From Sympetrum striolatum (lineage: Eukaryota > Arthropoda > Insecta > Odonata > Libellulidae), in the NCBI GenBank assembly GCA_947579665.1, contig OX388349.1:24584459-24648458 (forward strand): 64,000 nucleotides of DNA, read 5' to 3'. Positions within the stretch are counted from its first letter, which is position 1, and each line of letters opens with the position of its first letter. The notes below the pieces were generated by a model. That model saw nothing but the letters and a program-made list of their open reading frames with translations. It did no database searches and was not told the origin of the DNA. Positions 1 to 13,500 of the stretch are shown piece after piece. The position numbers and the translations under genes are program-made.

Positions 1-242
1 GGCAATTTTTATCTTATATAATATATCGTATCGGTACTTTATTTTTATTTGAAAAATACTTGTAGTTGAATTATAGAAGAATTAGACGATGGCCAGCATT
101 ATGCGTAAAATTTTTGCATTTGGCGAAACTGACGGAGTAGGTACCTTAAATTGAAAGAAAAATCATAATATAAATTTATTTAGCGATGGATAGAAAAAAA
201 AGTTGAGTTATGGATTTTCATTTATGGACTATAGTACTGTTG

Positions 243-493
243 ATGTAGATTTAGATTTTTTGATTTAGATATATACCCCGCGAGCCGCCAGAGGCGTATG
301 GCAGGGGGTGTAATACACCACCATTATTCATTCATCCCTATTAGCATCTCTAATAGCCTGGGGAAAAAACGACCAAAAGTAATTATCCGTCCTTGCGATT
401 ACTTCCCTATAACGTTTCGTCGATGCCTCTCGGAGATCGCGTTCGCTCCTTACTGGCACTAACATTTCACTTACTTCGTCTATAAATTCTGAA
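243..493 (-). repeat. LINE 3'-terminal copy, inverted partner of 2316-2555
   Basis: This segment is, in reverse complement, about 95% identical by eye to 2316-2555. Read on the minus strand it contains the end of a conserved open frame (LVPVRSERNLREA-type peptide), then a GC-rich hairpin region and a tail of TCTAAA units. That layout is typical of the 3' end of a non-LTR retrotransposon. The family could not be named. The 1.8 kb between the two copies is not obviously part of an element. Confidence 0.6.
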
Positions 494-865
494 TGTGTTG
501 CTCTTCTTTCCTACAGCGAAGATTTAGTAGATACATTTCGAAATTTAGTTGATATACAGCAATCGTTAAAAAAAACTTCGTTTATGTTTTTACTTGAATC
601 CTTTCCTCACATCCGGTTTCTTCTGTGAAGTCAAGGGGAGGGGGGGAAATCCTCACCCCCTCCCTCTTGGTCCACCAAATGGGTAGCACGGTGTGCGGCT
701 AATTTTTTACTTTGGCACTTTGATTCACACTTTGGATTCTCCGAAGTAGAAATACTTGTGTTAAACCTAATTTGTTCATTTTAGTAGAAAACTTTATGGA
801 ATGACACGCATCCAAAAATTTTTGCAGTATTGAGTATCAACAAGCACTTGAGAAACATTAGGGAC

Positions 866-995
866 ATTCCGCTCATGGATAGCCAAGTTAGCAGAGCGTT
901 CGGCTTTTGTGAAAGCTGTTCCGGGCTCCATTCTCGGGTGGGAGCCGATGACCTAAGAGGTCGAAGGACTTTTAACAATACTAGTACAATATTCC
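866..995 (+). repeat. tRNA-headed SINE, copy A
   Basis: A degenerate tRNA-like head ends in GGGTGGGAGCC and is followed by a body containing ATGACCTAAG, GTCGAAGG and CTTTTAACAATACTA. The same order (head, then ATGACCTAAG, then CTTTTAACAATACTA) recurs on the minus strand at 5815-5980. A repeated tRNA-like head plus shared unrelated body is the signature of a tRNA-derived SINE. The B box is eroded here (CCGGGCTCCATTCTCGG), so this copy is probably old. Confidence 0.6.
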
Positions 996-2315
996 TGAAA
1001 TGAGGTACCTTTTCTTTACATATGAGGCAATCACCTGACTAAATCAACAAATATAAAAGAATAGAATGAGGGATAAAATTGTTCAAATTCGCACATCACT
1101 TCCTAAAATAAGCACAAAAAAGAGCATAGTGCTATCGCTACATTTTCTAATTTTATCGTCTCACGCGTGTTATGAAATACTAAACAATCCTTTTCCTTGA
1201 GGTGAAGATTCGTATCCCAGAACAACCTTCCAGAGAGAATATCCGTATGACCTGTTAAAAGAACCGATCTTTACGGTGTTTGCAATAGAAAGCTTCTTCG
1301 GTCAATTACAAGCTCATGTGCACACCTATTCAGAGCCTCGGCCTCAACATTCCTTACCCTTATCCGCTTTCTGTTTCCATCGACAACATCTACAAACATT
1401 TTCACGGGCCGTGCTCGCGTAACGGCGTTCATTTCGAATCCTTTTGTCTATCTAAACACTAAATCGTCCTTCAGAAGGTCGTCCGTGACTCCGTGGAATC
1501 TTTCACAAGCTTCTTAGGATATAAATGGGACCGGTTCTGGCGATGGCTATCTACAAATAGAAAGGAAGACTTCTTTTCGCTAGAACGAGTTTTTAAATGT
1601 GGACGACACTTTCGCTATTGATATATGTTCGGAAGATAATTATGTTTTGGTAATTTAAAATCGTGACGATCCATTAAAATCAGAAAATGATTTATAGACA
1701 GGATATTTAATTTTTTCTCAAGATAAATCAATTAAAAACTAAGCTCTCCACACAAATAACTTTGCTTAAAAAGGGAGGTTCATCACTAAAATATATGCGT
1801 CAATGCGAAGCTAATTCCTAGTCATAAGGCATGGATAACAGGTGTTTGGGTAGTAAATTAGACAACCTTCCATCTTTGGCAATGGACATCGCGTAACTGT
1901 GATACCAATCATGTAATTATACCGGTATGTGGAGAAATGGGATACTTACCATTTATTACTGACAATGAGATAGATAGAGATAGCTTGAGCATGCACGTAT
2001 ATTTGTTCTGGCAAACTACCTCAACCCCTCTATCAAGATTATTAGGGAGTATGAGGCTTCCCAGGCAGGATGAGGAGTGAGGTAGTTTGCCCGATTTTAT
2101 CACAGAGACAGATTGCTATAAGCGGAAAATGTCCAATTAAGAGGTCTTATTCAACGAACTCATGTCTCAGTAGCTTTCTTGTCATCACAGCCATATATGT
2201 ACAAGATTGACAAAAGTCACCGAAAAATTCATCTTTATCGAATATACTTGCATATTCCCTACGTATTTATTTTTTTTATTTATATCGTTTATATTTATAT
2301 CGAAAAGTTAATTCG
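996..2315. other. intergenic, nothing recognised
   Basis: AT-rich sequence between two repeats. Only short chance open frames are present and no RNA gene or repeat boundary is visible. Confidence 0.5.
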
Positions 2316-2555
2316 TTCAGAATTTATAGACGAAGTAAGTGAAATGTTAGTGCCAGTAAGGAGCGAACGCAATCTCCGAGAGGCATCGACGAAGCGTTAT
2401 AGGGAAGTAATTACAAGGACGGATAATTACTTTTGGTCGTTTTTTTCCCAGGCTATTAGAAATGCTAATAGGGATGAATGAATAATGGTAGAGTATTACA
2501 CCCCCTGCCATACGCCTCTGGCGGCTCACGGGGTATATATCTAAATCTAAATCTG
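2316..2555 (+). repeat. LINE 3'-terminal copy with TCTAAA tail
   Basis: An open frame ending around 2481 (EMLVPVRSERNLREASTKRY and onward) is conserved in the inverted copy at 243-493, so it is probably the C-terminal end of a LINE protein. It is followed by CCCCCTGCCATACGCC, a self-complementary GC-rich stretch, then GGGGTATATATCTAAATC, a short repeat tail. A third, diverged copy of this tail lies at 17341-17400. The clade is not assigned. Confidence 0.6.
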
Positions 2556-2736
2556 AAGAAAGTTCTCTCGGGTTTCCAGCCGGGTTGCCTCCTGCCATAG
2601 GATCGACGTTTCGGGTACGTATTCTGCACCCATCTTCAGGAACTGAGATTCAGTTCCTGAAGATGGGTGCAGAATACGTACACGTCGATCCTATGACAGG
2701 AGGCAACCCGGCTGGAAAGCCGAGAGAACTTTCTTC
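2555..2736. repeat. near-perfect palindrome with hammerhead-like core (copy i)
   Basis: Two arms of about 87-92 bp (2555-2646 and 2650-2736) are almost exact inverted copies around a 3-nt centre. On the minus strand the left arm reads CTGAAGA (2639-2633), one extra T, a stem GGGT/ACCC enclosing 11 nt, then GAAA (2612-2609) and CGTCGATCC. This matches the order of a hammerhead ribozyme core (CUGANGA, stem II, GAAA) apart from the extra base. The right arm has lost the GAAA. It adjoins the LINE tail, so the two may have been inserted together or in sequence. Confidence 0.7.
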
Positions 2737-5700
2737 ATCATATTCACCGGGAAAAAACTTCTTCTTTCTAAATCTAAATCTATTTGAAATAATTTGCCTT
2801 TAGATGCCGCATACATGATTTTTGAGCAACCGAAATGAAGAAACAGAATGAATTTCCAGAAATTGTGCTGAGCGGATAAATTTGTGAAAGTTTAGTATCA
2901 AGTTGTGTAGAATAATAATAAAAAACAGCTATTTCCGAAAATTCAGTTTTTTTTTCAACTAAAGCACTGAAATTTTGTAGATTTTATTTTTCCATCAGTA
3001 ATATTACAAAACAAAGAAAGACTGTATGCAACTTGTTAATGTATATATGAAGGTATTGGGCCACATACTACAATTGCGCAATTATAATAACATGTGTATC
3101 ATGTATGAAACTTCCCTAGTTCTCATCACATACTACAACACTGTCGAAAATCAAATGTGGACAATGGAATATCAGGTTCGGTACTGGTTACACATATAAA
3201 TATTATTACGTAAATAAGGAAAATATTTAAATAATTATTTAATATAATGTGCAATACATTCCCAGAACTCGCACTCCCATGCAAGATTTGAAATTTTCAC
3301 TGAAATAAACTTGGTGTAATAAAGAATTAAAGAAAATGCAAAACAATACGCATGTTTATACATTTAACATCATAAAGAATTATTAAACTTAAATTAATTT
3401 CTCAAGTAGTAGTATAGAGAGAATCTACTCCGCAGTATTTAATTGAAATATGTTTTTTAATTTTATTAATGCCTTCTTCCTCTTCTAATAAAAGAAGTAA
3501 TAGCCATTAACCAAAACTTCGGCTTGTAAAATTATTCGCATAGGAATTATTTTGAAGAGATCTCTTCATCGCAGTTTGGAGTCATATTTACTTACAAGGA
3601 GTGGTTTATTTTTATATCAATTCCATGAGTAGTTTACACTCCATCTTTGAATTTCATTTACTCTCTATTTCATCGAAATTGTAGGGCGATACTTTCACCG
3701 GCAATCAAAGAAAAATCCACGTCACTCTCAAAAAGTTGTTGTTGATTCGTGAAAATTTTTAAGGGCGTAAATGAGTGAGAAATCCGTGAGTTGTGTTGTT
3801 TGAGTGTGTTTCCGTCACTGACACAGAGTTATGACAGTGTTATGACTCTTTCATGATGTTTAAATAACTAACAGATAAGTCGTAAGTGCCCGGCATGCTT
3901 AATTTTAATGCTTCATCATTATGTATCTGTTCTAATTCACAATTTATGCGTTTCTCCTATCGCTAACGATATGAGTATCCTAGTCTAAACAAACCGTTTG
4001 GGAGGGAAAGTTATTCCATCGCGAAGCATTTTCATTCCACTTCGGAAGCGTGGAAATAACCGATTTCATGATAAATAAATGCAATTTAAATCAATGAAAT
4101 ATATAATAACCATTGGGACCTTCAATTCTTCACAGTACAAATAAGTTATTCAAATTCAGATGTTATTGATTAAACATTGATATAAATATTAATAATTCGA
4201 TTAATATAGAGATTTTACATAATTTAGCACATTGAATAATACACTTAATTTACTGTAGTATATCATACTGAATACAAATAAAAATCGTATGGAATAATAT
4301 GCTTACAGCGAAAAATACGAAAACAATTATTACAATTCATCATACGCAATAACACTATTATGCAACTTTGATCCTACATGTACCCATTGGAAATGTAGGT
4401 AAATATACTAGTACCCTCTTTAACAGTTTGTCAATTAATTTTCTATGTTTCAGTCACTGATATATTCCGCTTAACACATATCCAATAGTAGAATTAGAAT
4501 AATTTTGAAGAAGATTCTTTTTTGCATTTTAGAATGCCTTGACTTTCGTGCACCAATTGCATTTTATTGTTTCGCGTGTGAAAATCAATTTAGCTCATTG
4601 AATTTACTCGTGCTCTAGCCATGTTTAATTTTGGAAGCAGCAATTTATCGTGTAGTAAAGTTCCGGTTAATGAAATTTTCGCGCATATGATATCGGCCAT
4701 GAATTTGCGATTCAGCTACGTAAATCATCAGCGTAACAACTTTAGAATTGATTCGACTCATTCAATATGCTCTAAAAGTACTTGTAGATTTAGCTCGTTT
4801 TATTCCGACTTTATTACAGCTCAATTGAGTGCCAAAATACATGCATACAACCATCTTTATTGGGTGAAATTAATTGTTTAATACAAAATATATAAAATTG
4901 ATACAACCTTTGAAAAATAATGTATAAATTTTTTCAACAAGTGTGTGTGTCAATTCAACAAGTAAAATAGGGAGATATTAATCAATGAAGTCTATAATTA
5001 TGGTTTTATATTAATTTATTAAAAATTAAAGTGGGAAATAAAAATATTTGCAACATTTTGGAGATAATAAAAACTGTTGTAACCAGGCTATAATACAACT
5101 TTATTTGGCAATAAGTGTTATCTATTATTATTGCATTATTTATTGGGAAATATTAAAATTTTAAGTATAAAATACATACATTTGAATCATTTTGGATGCT
5201 AAGAACTGTTGAAACCATATATTAATGCGAATTCAATATGTAATGAGCAGTATTTTTTTATTATTGCTTTATTTATTGTGAAATATCTTTATTATTCAGT
5301 AAGCCTAAAGGAATTCTTCTTCCTGAAAATGACTGTATTTCTCTAGTGAAATACACTCAACACTAATCAAACCGTAAGAGATATCAATGGTAAAGCATTT
5401 CACTGGGTTGATCCTACCTTGATTGTTATTTGTAGACATAAGAACCCAAATCTCTATCCATCGCGCATGAGTAAGGAGGTGATGAGTGTGACAGTGACCT
5501 TTCACACAGCCTGAACTTGGGGTTTTACGCTTTTCTGGGAACGACTGAGGGCTGGATTCGCATACTGCAGCACCCGAAGACCGCCTTAAACGACCTTTCG
5601 CTCAACCATTTCTCTGCGCGTTGATGAATGCGTCCGTTGGAGTGGTGGTGGAATGTGGGCGCTGCATTAAGTAGACATAAAGACTAGACTAAATAACCTG

Positions 5701-5814
5701 TTTTGACGGGCTAAATGCATGCTTTGGCGCTTAGCAAATGGATTTATATCTAACTGGTATCAGTGCATGGATGGTTCCTCGTATGGTCCCTTTTGCAATG
5801 CTTCTTTTGCCAAT
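2737..5814. other. intergenic, no supported feature
   Basis: AT-rich sequence with scattered short open frames (for example plus strand 4621-4881) that lack splice-site support, domain signatures or biased codon use. I see no gene here. Confidence 0.5.
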
Positions 5815-5980
5815 TAAGATGGCTGCTTGCAACGTCGAATCATCGTGAAGAGTAGTAGTAGTATTGTTAAAAGTGCTTCGACAGCTTAGGTCATTTCGCA
5901 CATTGGCTCCCACCGGGATTCGAACCCGGGACCACTTTCACCAAAGGCAAACGCGCTGTCCACATGACGATTCGGGAGCC
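5815..5980 (-). repeat. tRNA-headed SINE, copy B
   Basis: On the minus strand the head spans 5980-5905, exactly 76 nt. It has a perfect 7-bp acceptor stem (GGCTCCC/GGGAGCC) and an intact T arm with B box GGTTCGAATCC. The D and anticodon arms do not fold, and one extra base sits between T arm and acceptor stem. It is therefore a tRNA-derived head and not a working tRNA. The following body (AAATGACCTAAG, CACTTTTAACAATACTACTA) matches copy A at 866-995. Confidence 0.65.
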
Positions 5981-8900
5981 TCATCATGAAGATTCATGAA
6001 TAGTTTTTCATGGAGAAAATTATAAACAGAGAATTAAAATTGAATTCGTTTATTAAGTGAGTGCAAGAGAACGATAGGAGTTGTACATTTCTCGGATTTT
6101 TATTTAGGGTTCGCTACTCCAAAATGAATGTTCTGAAATGTATTTCAGATGTGAAAAACTTCGGCGGTTTCGAGTTTCGAGAAGGAAAAATTCGGTTTCT
6201 GGCCACTCCCAAGCTTACGTTGAAAGGTTCATACTTTCAAAAATGTTTCTGTTTATCAATTATGATTTGTTTTGTAATTCACTTTGCCATGATTAGTGAC
6301 TAATAGTAAATTAGGAAAGTCAAAAACAGAAATTATTAACATTTTGATGAAAACAACAAGCCCGATGTAAGTCGCTGAAAATACCATCGCAATTTTCTAG
6401 GATAGTAATTTATTTAAGTGTAGGAAAAAATGGTTTGGTGGAAAGGATAGTTATTAGACTTTATTTAAAGATAATAAACCATCACATTAGTTGATGATTT
6501 ACGTCCTTAGGTAAATATAATAGTTATTCCAAGAATTTAATTGATGACTTTAAGCGAATGCTATAAAATAAAATTTTTCCTTATAACAGCCACTGTACAT
6601 GTTCTTTGCTATCCATTAGTTCCGTCAGTGACAAAGAATGCATGTATTAATATGTCTGATGATCTGGCGGGATTTAGTACTGAGGGGTAGTTTTGGTTTT
6701 AATTCCTGATTCGACCACAGATGTACTTACCATTTAATCTGAAAGTATGTTCCTAGTTTATAGAATGAAAATTAGCAATTATGCTTTGTAGAGCTATTAG
6801 CATTATGTTAAACTCAAATTGGTTTTTCCAAAATTATGCATGCTCTAACCCACTTCAAAAAAAGCTTTCACGGTTTTTGATACGAACTGAGTGAATGGGT
6901 CTCATATTTTTCCATTATGTAACTAGCATGGTCATGTGACTTATAATAGATAGTTATATCAATAGATAATTATTCTTGATCGACACTCCTAGTCATAGAG
7001 TAATAGCGTAAGTAATATTAATAACAGCGTAATCTGTAATAATATTTTTGAAATACCCTGAAGTAGAGGTAGCTTGGTAAAGATTGGATCTCTTCTTTTC
7101 TATTTTCTAAACTGCTAATACTCAGGGTATTCGATATCTTTACAATCATAGGAATTTTTATGAAACACTATACTTGAAAATAGAAAAGCAATATTTTTCT
7201 GCAGTTGAAAAAATCTCGCAAATAGATCACCGTCTTCAGATGAATACTTTTTCTTACGCAATATAGCTAAATCTCAGTAAATAATGATATGTGAAATCTT
7301 TTACATTCCTTACAATACTCGCCACAGGAATCCTTTTCAACATCCCTTTTAAACACCCATATTATGAAGTAGAGAAACATTTTGTTCGTTCATTGTTCTC
7401 TCTATTTAATAAAGTATGGGGATTAGCGGCCTATGTTAGATTTAAAGTAAAGAATTTACAGCTTTTAGTGAAGTAAGGGATTCGATGGAGTGTTACGAAT
7501 GATAGTCTTTGTCGATAACCCGCTAGTAGATCATCATTCTTCGTAGGCCGAAGTTTGAAACGCAGAAACATTCAAATGTAGGCGGTAATTGAAGCATCGC
7601 TGATCAGTCTTTGATTCTAAAATCGACCTCTATTACAACCATTGTTTCAATCCGTGCCGAGAGATTGTGGCGCCACTTGAAGCGTCATACAGACACTCTG
7701 TTGGAGGTCGCGAGCACTACACACGCACGCATTCTCACCGATAGTAGAGAGCGTAATGTGCTTAATCTTGCGCAAAGTAAGCACGCATGCATAACCCACG
7801 GCTCCCCCGTTTGACCCGTGCTCTGACCGCCGACGTCTACGCCAACTTTCTTTCGCCCTGCAAAAATCTCCGTTTCGAAATGGGAATCAGCGAATACTGA
7901 CATTCGCGTGGCTTATGTTTTGACTAACTCCGAGTGATAAATGTGTGAAGAAGCCCTGAAAATCGCACTTGAATATATGCGATAAGAACGGTATGACGTG
8001 ATTTCCGCTATGCAGTTTAACCTTAAGGAAATGTGGGGAATGCAAATAATTTTTAATGCTCTATCTCTTATTATGATATCCGTATGGGGAATCGATTAAG
8101 AAAATTGAATAACATACGCACGAAGATTCAGAAAATAAATAGATACATTTATTTATACAACAACGAAACCTTAAGTAACTATAACTTAATATCTCTTTCA
8201 GAATTCATAATATTAGCAGTTTTCTTTGCACGCACAGCTTCATTATTTCTTGCTCTCTTTTTATATGTAAAGTTAAATCATACGTATCTTCAAATATTTT
8301 CTACATTCTTGTACCTACATTGGACTGATTTTGCAGTTGAGCGATGTAACCTGTACCATATCAATATTGAAAATAAATTTTAGCATTGATGAATTTTGGT
8401 GTAAATATTTCGTTCTGAATGTTTACGAGAATAGGGGATTTATACATTTTTATTATTTTAATTTTATTAATATAATACACAGGTAATTCCATTATCTTGG
8501 CTTGTCACAAGAATCAGCTGTTTTACATTAAATGCATGCGTATTTTATCAGAGTTTACTTTTAGGCACTTTAATATCGCCACCATATCTTTAGATAGGGG
8601 ATACATGTACTGAGAATGCAAATGGAAATACGATATAATGGTGAACCTGCCTGAAGGATGGAGTTGGCATGAAAAATCTAGAAGTATTTATTTGCTTGAA
8701 TACTTTGAGATAGTTAGTTCCGGTCTTCTAAACGCTTTTTAATACACGACTGTCTCCTCTCGCATTGGCTATCCTCTATGTGAATTGCATCCTGTTATCC
8801 TGAATTTGTCAGTCCTTTTCTCTGTTATTTTCTCACTTGCATGAATTGCTTCTCATTGATTTTTCACCAACCACCATTTCACCGAGATTTATTGTTATCC

Positions 8901-10381
8901 TGTTACTTGTTCGTTTACTTTGGTATTCGAATGTTGGTATGCGATTCGTTTTGCTTTTCTGAGCATAGTTTAAGGTTCCATTCAACTCTGTGTAATGTTA
9001 TGTAAATGCGTAGCTCATTCATAGAACTGATCCAGATTATCCTATTGAAAGCTGCTTATCACATACGTATTTCTCTAATTCATAATTTTGAATAAAGTGA
9101 TTTACGCGAAAGACGTTTGTAGAGCTGCATGTTCAACAATTTGCTAATTTCTTCTTAATTTGCTAATTTTTTCGTCGACAGCCCGTTCCCAATGTATTAT
9201 ATACCTTAAAAATGCGATTGATCGTTATTTACGTAAAATTTTCAGCAACATGAGTAAAGTTTAAAAAGAAATCCAACGACTAAATACTAAGCTGTGTATA
9301 ATACATCGAAACATTCCATTTATCTAAAAAATTTACGATTTCAAATACTAAGACAGTTTTTCGATCTTTGGACAATTACATAACACCATAATAATTAAAA
9401 ATCCAGAAACCATTTCAGTTAATTTTATTCCTATTGAACTGATCCTTTAGTTATCATTCTAAATTACTATCTGAAACTTATCGTATCAAGCATACCAATT
9501 TAAAATAACGGTTAAGTACTTTGGACAATTCAACAATATCATGTCGCATAGATACCAGGTTACTGAAACCACAAATTAAAAAATGTTATCATATTCCTTT
9601 CATTTTACCACTAAGCAAGAGCAGGTACTTAAATAATGAACGAACGATAGTAAACTTTTAAGGCTCTATCATAATCTCCATGTGGAATGTTAAAAGAACT
9701 TCATAAATACAGATTGGACTATGATCTGGAATCCGATATTTTTTATTTCGATTTTTATTCAGTCCACGATTTAGCAAAGAATTCTCTCAATTCAACAACA
9801 TTTAAATTTCAAAACAGGAACTTGCTTAATTAGGTGTTGTTAAGATGTTTTCATACAAGGAATGTAAATTAGGAAGAATCGAAATCAAGAATGATATTTT
9901 ATTTCGAAGTTGAATACAGATGTAACCTACAGGAAGATTGAGGTAGATAAAGATATAATTTTGTAACCACGAATCTGTATATATTAGCAATGGTTGAACA
10001 TGCCATTCTGTTTCTGAATTAACATTTGAAATGCCGGCTTAAGTCTGCTCGGTTGTGTTCATCATAGGCCGAAATAATCGTTTTGCAGACGGATGCTGAG
10101 TTGAACAGGCGGCCTCTGGCTCACTCGTCCTTCCAGATCGGCACCATTCCTCCGAGTTTCCTCGGTACTCCAGTCATCTTGTCCAGGACCAGAGTGATAT
10201 CTTAACCCACGAACCAGTGAGACTTCCTGGGACTCGAAATAAAAGGACTTAGAAACAAACCCAACGACGACAGTTGACGGAAGGAGTTCACGAAGAGGGT
10301 GAATGAATGTGAAGTCGATCTCAAAACAAGTCTTTCGATTAATCCTCACGAACTTACCAAAGAGTTTTTATACTATGTTTT
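5981..10381. other. intergenic, one GC-rich patch, no gene recognised
   Basis: Mostly AT-rich DNA with no supported gene. A conspicuous GC- and CpG-rich patch lies at about 7610-7910 in otherwise AT-rich surroundings. It has short frames on both strands but no recognisable protein. It could be a decayed mobile element, an exon fossil or a regulatory CpG patch. Confidence 0.4.
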
Positions 10382-10573
10382 GCAGATGGGAACAGTGGGA
10401 GATTATATCTCTGGGAGGGAAGGGTTCCGTTCATTTTTCGCGAAGTTGAGGAAAGTGGCCGAAGTGTTCTGTTTATGACCACGCGGATCTGGTCGGCCAT
10501 CTTGTGCTCCTCGCTCACGCCAATTATCCAAGAAACGGAAATAACCATCATGAACCATCCTCTCTCCCGCAGT
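10382..10573 (+). pseudogene. possible astacin-type metalloprotease exon or fossil
   Basis: A plus-strand frame reads ADGNSGRLYLWEGRVPFIF and continues for about 64 residues to a stop at 10573. It aligns with the start of the mature astacin domain: YLW-x-G, VP-x-x-F, then Ser, 13 residues, Cys, four residues, Pro, three residues, Glu, the same spacing as crayfish astacin. A good acceptor (TATGTTTTGCAG) precedes it at 10385. The zinc motif HExxH is not in this segment and I found no downstream exon. The opposite strand is also open here and has a GTAAGT donor, so strand and identity are uncertain. It may be one exon of a decayed gene. Confidence 0.3.
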
Positions 10574-13500
10574 ATTAGATAAATTATTGTGAAACGTGAA
10601 ATATTTTGTGTACTGAACGCATTTTATCTGTTTTTAATTTTGTGTACGTCTATGTCAAAAAAGGTCTATTTTTGCACTTCGCACCGTAAAATAAAAAAGA
10701 GGGGAAAATTGCATTTGAGCAGCGATCAAAAGACAGGTGAGTGCCTCTTCATTTAGGAAGAGCGCTGGAGCATTTTAATCACGAAATCCTCTCGGTATGT
10801 GCTGTTTGCATTACTTTAAACAATAAAAATACCGGAGAAACTCCATGGAGAGGTGTTTTTGGAGCTGCATGACATAATAAACAGTCCTTTGACCATGTCA
10901 GCAATGTATTTATTCAAGCAGTCTCTCGAATCTTATTGTCAGTATTGATTTTTTGGCGACGAAGTACTATGGATGGATACGTTCTATGGTGCACCGACGG
11001 TAGTGTTTTAAGTGTTTTGTCGATTAAATTTTAGCTTGATCTCTTGTGGATAATTTACGTGAAATGACGATTTTTTTCTGTAAATAAATGAGATAATTGT
11101 GAATCATTGTTTTATTTTTTCTTAGCAAATTTGTCGCCAATTATTTCTATTGAACTGGATTCTGTCATGATAAAGTGGTGGCAGAAAAATTGACCAAAAA
11201 TATGGCTTAAGATAATTAGAAGGAAGTCTTTTTGTTCTAGCATTCAATTAAAACAGAAAGTATGATGGTTCTTAGATTCAGTAATGAGAGGAAATATTTC
11301 AGAAGAGTTATACATCTTTGGTCCATCCTGAAATTAAATGCATGTGGTCATAAAGAAAGAAACTCATGAATTTCAGCCTCAAACTGGAGAATCGGGACAC
11401 TTCGCACGGATATAAAAACAAACGATATCTTTTCATAGAAAATTGATTTATTTTACCCTTTCAAATTGTACAATATGTTTTTCAGTCTTATCATGCTCTT
11501 AAAAATAATACCACAGGAGAAAAATAAACATTCAACTGGAAATAAAAAAACACTCTTACCATTGTTACTAACATAAAGCATTTAATAAACTACAAGACTA
11601 AAAAAAACATATTTAAGCTGTATTCTTTAGATTTAAAGGACGATCTGTGTACGAAGGTTTTACTAAATTGTCTTTGAAAGTTTTCTATTATAGTATTTCA
11701 ACAAGCTAAATCCTATTCATTTTTTATTGAGGTACGCCAAACGACTTCTCTTAAAGATAACAACCACTAATTTTCTCAATCTCTCACTTACTAACATTTC
11801 CTTCAAATTCTACCTTTTAAAAGATAAAGATACCCTGATAAACTGCGAGCAAAATACTGAATGCGTATTATTTGAAATATTTTACTCGTAACACTTCATA
11901 CTATTCACGTAAAAAACCCTAATTTTCTACAAACGAAACAAACATTTGGTAATCTCTCATAAGAAACAGGCCTTTCGAAGGCTATAGCAGAATATGTGTG
12001 ACGAAAGATTCTGTCCAATCATTCATTTGCATTCCTGCAACAAAACTCCGATATATCCATCTCTCGTGGGAAGTTGGAAAGACTGAAGAAGAAAAATGCT
12101 TTTGGTGCAAAGCTTATCATGGAGAATACCAAGGATATTCATCTTCAGTTTACTCAATATGTCGTTAAATTGAAGATCTTGCCGATAGGGTGAGCATTTT
12201 TCTCTGGATTTGTATAGAAAAGTGTCTTGTGAGTTCACTTGTTTTTCCGATGCTATGCACCTCTTTGTGTGATTATACTATAGAAAAGAATATAAAATTA
12301 TGAATATGGAACAGACAATTTTTTTCATTTAGAAGTTTAGCTAGTGAATACCTCTTTGACGATAAAAGATGACGATAGTCCAATAAAAAATTCAGATATA
12401 TTTTAATACATAACGCGTCAATTATCATCGATTATTGAATTCCCATTCCATATGTTGTCTTGAATTAGCATAGGGAATTTTGCTTATGGAGGTATGTCGT
12501 CAGAAGTAAACTGTACATGACGTAACTAATTAGTTTCTCGCTGTCATTCTCCTGATGCTTGTGCTCAACCCAGATCTATAGAATATTGTGATAGAAATTA
12601 ACAGAATTGATGATTAGAGGTATATACGGAGACCTCGCTTTTTTAACGATTCTTTTCGAAACTTTCTTTCGTATTTTTATTTCTAAACCTTGAATTTTCA
12701 AAATCTGTTGCTTATCTTTAGATTAATGCAATCTTGCTTTCAATTATAGCTTAAGCAGAGTATTTATTTGCTCGAATGCACGAATTTACCTTTCCTGAAA
12801 ACTTCTAAAATTCCGAATAATATTAAATGGTTATTCTTATTAACTAGCGCGGCATATTTCCGTCTCTTATAAGATGAAAATTTCAAACTTGGACTACTTC
12901 TTATCAGTATCCTTGTATTATTATCGAGTTACTGTTTAAAGGGTCAGATATATTTGTATGCAGACCTACTACATCTCAAATCTTCCTAGAGACAGAAATA
13001 TGCAGTACACAAATATGTATGTATTTCTATACATCCAACTATATATATAATGTTTGGAATGGCAGTAGGGGCGTGCGAAATATATTAATGAAACAATTTT
13101 CTAATATTCCAAAGACTGTCCTAATATTTTGACCTTACTCAGCTTAACATTTGAGCCATTCATTTGCAATATGTTTTTGCCAAAAGTGCAAATAGGTTAT
13201 TGAGTTTTTCGGCAGTAGCCTGAATCTTGAGTAGTTATGGTATCAATACCTTAATGTTCCAAAAATTTCTCTAAGAATATAATATTTTAAATGAATGCCT
13301 ATTTCATTCAATCACTAACTTATAAAACTGCCGATACATATTCCTTCTTTCATTTTAATATTTGAAAAGAGTAAATAAATATTCGATTTGAAAAGGTTAG
13401 AAAATAACTGAAAGAAGGAATAAAAATTTACTATCAAAATAATTCCGAATATTTTACTGATAAATGATTTTACTTCTCGAATGCTTGTAATATTATTTCG

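Noticed and set aside
2179..2481. Stand-alone 100-residue gene
   Set aside because: Only the part after about 2316 is conserved, in the inverted LINE copy. The upstream residues are AT-rich filler and there is no ATG at the start.
4621..4881. Small protein gene on the plus strand
   Set aside because: Composition and codon use match the AT-rich background, and there is no homology or splice or promoter context.
5905..5980. Functional tRNA gene on the minus strand
   Set aside because: The acceptor stem and B box are good and the length is 76 nt, but the D and anticodon arms do not pair, one base is inserted before the acceptor 3' strand, and the head continues into a repeated SINE body.
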